DNA of 5,080 nt from Cyanobacteria bacterium NC_groundwater_1444_Ag_S-0.65um_54_12 (GTDB lineage: Bacteria; Cyanobacteriota; Sericytochromatia; S15B-MN24; VGJW01): positions 1 to 5,080 of the forward strand of contig JACQUT010000213.1 in assembly GCA_016267585.1 (NCBI GenBank), in the 5' to 3' direction. The position numbers were made by a program, and so were the translations under genes. Within the stretch, counting starts at the first letter, position 1. Each line of letters starts with the position of its first letter. Below, in pieces: positions 4,724 to 5,080 of the stretch. Below the pieces are notes generated by a model. It was not told where the DNA came from. It worked only from the letters and a program-made list of their open reading frames with translations, and did not search any database.

Positions 4724-5080
4724 ATGCGAAGCAAATTACTTTTTTATGCACTGGTCATGGGCCTTTCGGCGGGGCTCAATAGCTGCGGTACGTCTATCAC
4801 TACCGTATCAGATACCGGTGGACAGTTGAAGGATCTCCGGCTGGCGCCAGCCAAGCCTGGAGGCGATAACCCACAGCTTTCCAAGCCGGATCCCAGTGCC
4901 GAGATTGCCCAGCTGCGCTATGCAGTATCACAAACTTATTCCCGCAATAACAATATTCACGCGCTGGTGACTAATTACATCAAAAATGTGCAAACTGGCG
5001 AGCTTTTCTCTAGCAAAATGGATTACTGGTTTCAAAAACCCCAGGCTACGGCGATCTATATCCGTGAAGCTTCCAAAACC
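4724..5080 (+). CDS. Lipoprotein with LolA/lipoprotein-sorting-like start, C-terminus beyond the window
   Basis: 119 residues are visible. The N-terminus is a lipoprotein signal peptide: MRSK, hydrophobic LLFYALVMGLSAG, then lipobox LNSC with Cys21 as the expected lipidated residue. Ser/Gly/Pro-rich linker sequence follows to about residue 56. A folded domain then appears to begin: a helical stretch (EIAQLRYAVSQTYSRNNNI, then HALVTNYIKNVQTGE) followed by FSSKMDYWFQKPQATAIYIR. That last strand pair, in which a Trp-Phe-x-Lys-Pro segment follows a short helix and a turn, resembles LolA-type or outer-membrane lipoprotein-sorting proteins. The family call is tentative because most of the domain is missing. 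ATG 4724 gives a standard signal peptide; an in-frame ATG at 4679 would add 15 residues and spoil it. Neither start has a strong ribosome binding site; a GGGGA about 11 bases before ATG 4724 is distant. Confidence 0.75.
   Translation, partial: MRSKLLFYALVMGLSAGLNSCGTSITTVSDTGGQLKDLRLAPAKPGGDNPQLSKPDPSAEIAQLRYAVSQTYSRNNNIHALVTNYIKNVQTGELFSSKMDYWFQKPQATAIYIREASKT

Noticed and set aside
4540..4734. Minus-strand frame of 64 residues across the inverted repeat, with an internal ATG at 4704
   Set aside because: Neither start has a ribosome binding site, the frame crosses the start of the lipoprotein gene, and part of it simply encodes the repeat arms. The stretch from residue 11 looks somewhat protein-like, so a homologue search would be worthwhile, but I cannot support it.

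Overview
The window holds six probable protein-coding genes and two gene-free control regions. No rRNA, tRNA, CRISPR array, insertion sequence or integrase is visible. Base composition looks balanced to slightly GC-rich by eye. A lipoprotein signal peptide points to a bacterium. The hexamer CGATCG occurs nine times (about one expected), and three of these extend to the octamer GCGATCGC, the HIP1 palindrome typical of cyanobacterial genomes. A cyanobacterial lineage, possibly a non-photosynthetic relative, is therefore a reasonable but weak guess. Four of the six genes appear to start with GTG.

Left block (1-1960, minus strand): a PLP-dependent alpha-oxoamine synthase of serine palmitoyltransferase-like type (515-1960) is followed, with a 4-base GTGA overlap, by a UbiA-family membrane prenyltransferase that runs off the left edge (1-518). 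The overlap implies translational coupling, so the two enzymes probably act in one lipid or secondary-metabolite pathway. A good Shine-Dalgarno site places the synthase start at GTG 1960. An ATG-TGA start-stop pair overlaps that start.

Middle block (2160-3205, plus strand): after a divergent spacer (1961-2159) comes a 59-residue hypothetical gene (2160-2339). Eleven bases later follows an M23-family zinc metallopeptidase (2351-3205) with an intact active site but no visible signal peptide. The two look like a small operon.

Right block (3202-5080): the peptidase converges on a 411-residue, very basic protein on the minus strand (3202-4437), and their stop codons overlap in TTAA. The front of this protein resembles the hydrophobic, glycine-rich pre-toxin region of polymorphic toxins, but no toxin domain is recognised. 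A 286-base divergent spacer (4438-4723) follows. It holds a hairpin next to the ribosome binding site and, almost exactly at its midpoint, a perfect 16-base inverted repeat whose arms each carry AGATATCT. On the far side a lipoprotein with a LolA-like start (4724 onward) runs off the right edge.

The candidates for something undescribed are the synthase-prenyltransferase pair, the orphan pre-toxin-like protein, and the symmetric element between the divergent genes. How the left and right blocks relate, if they do, cannot be told from this window.
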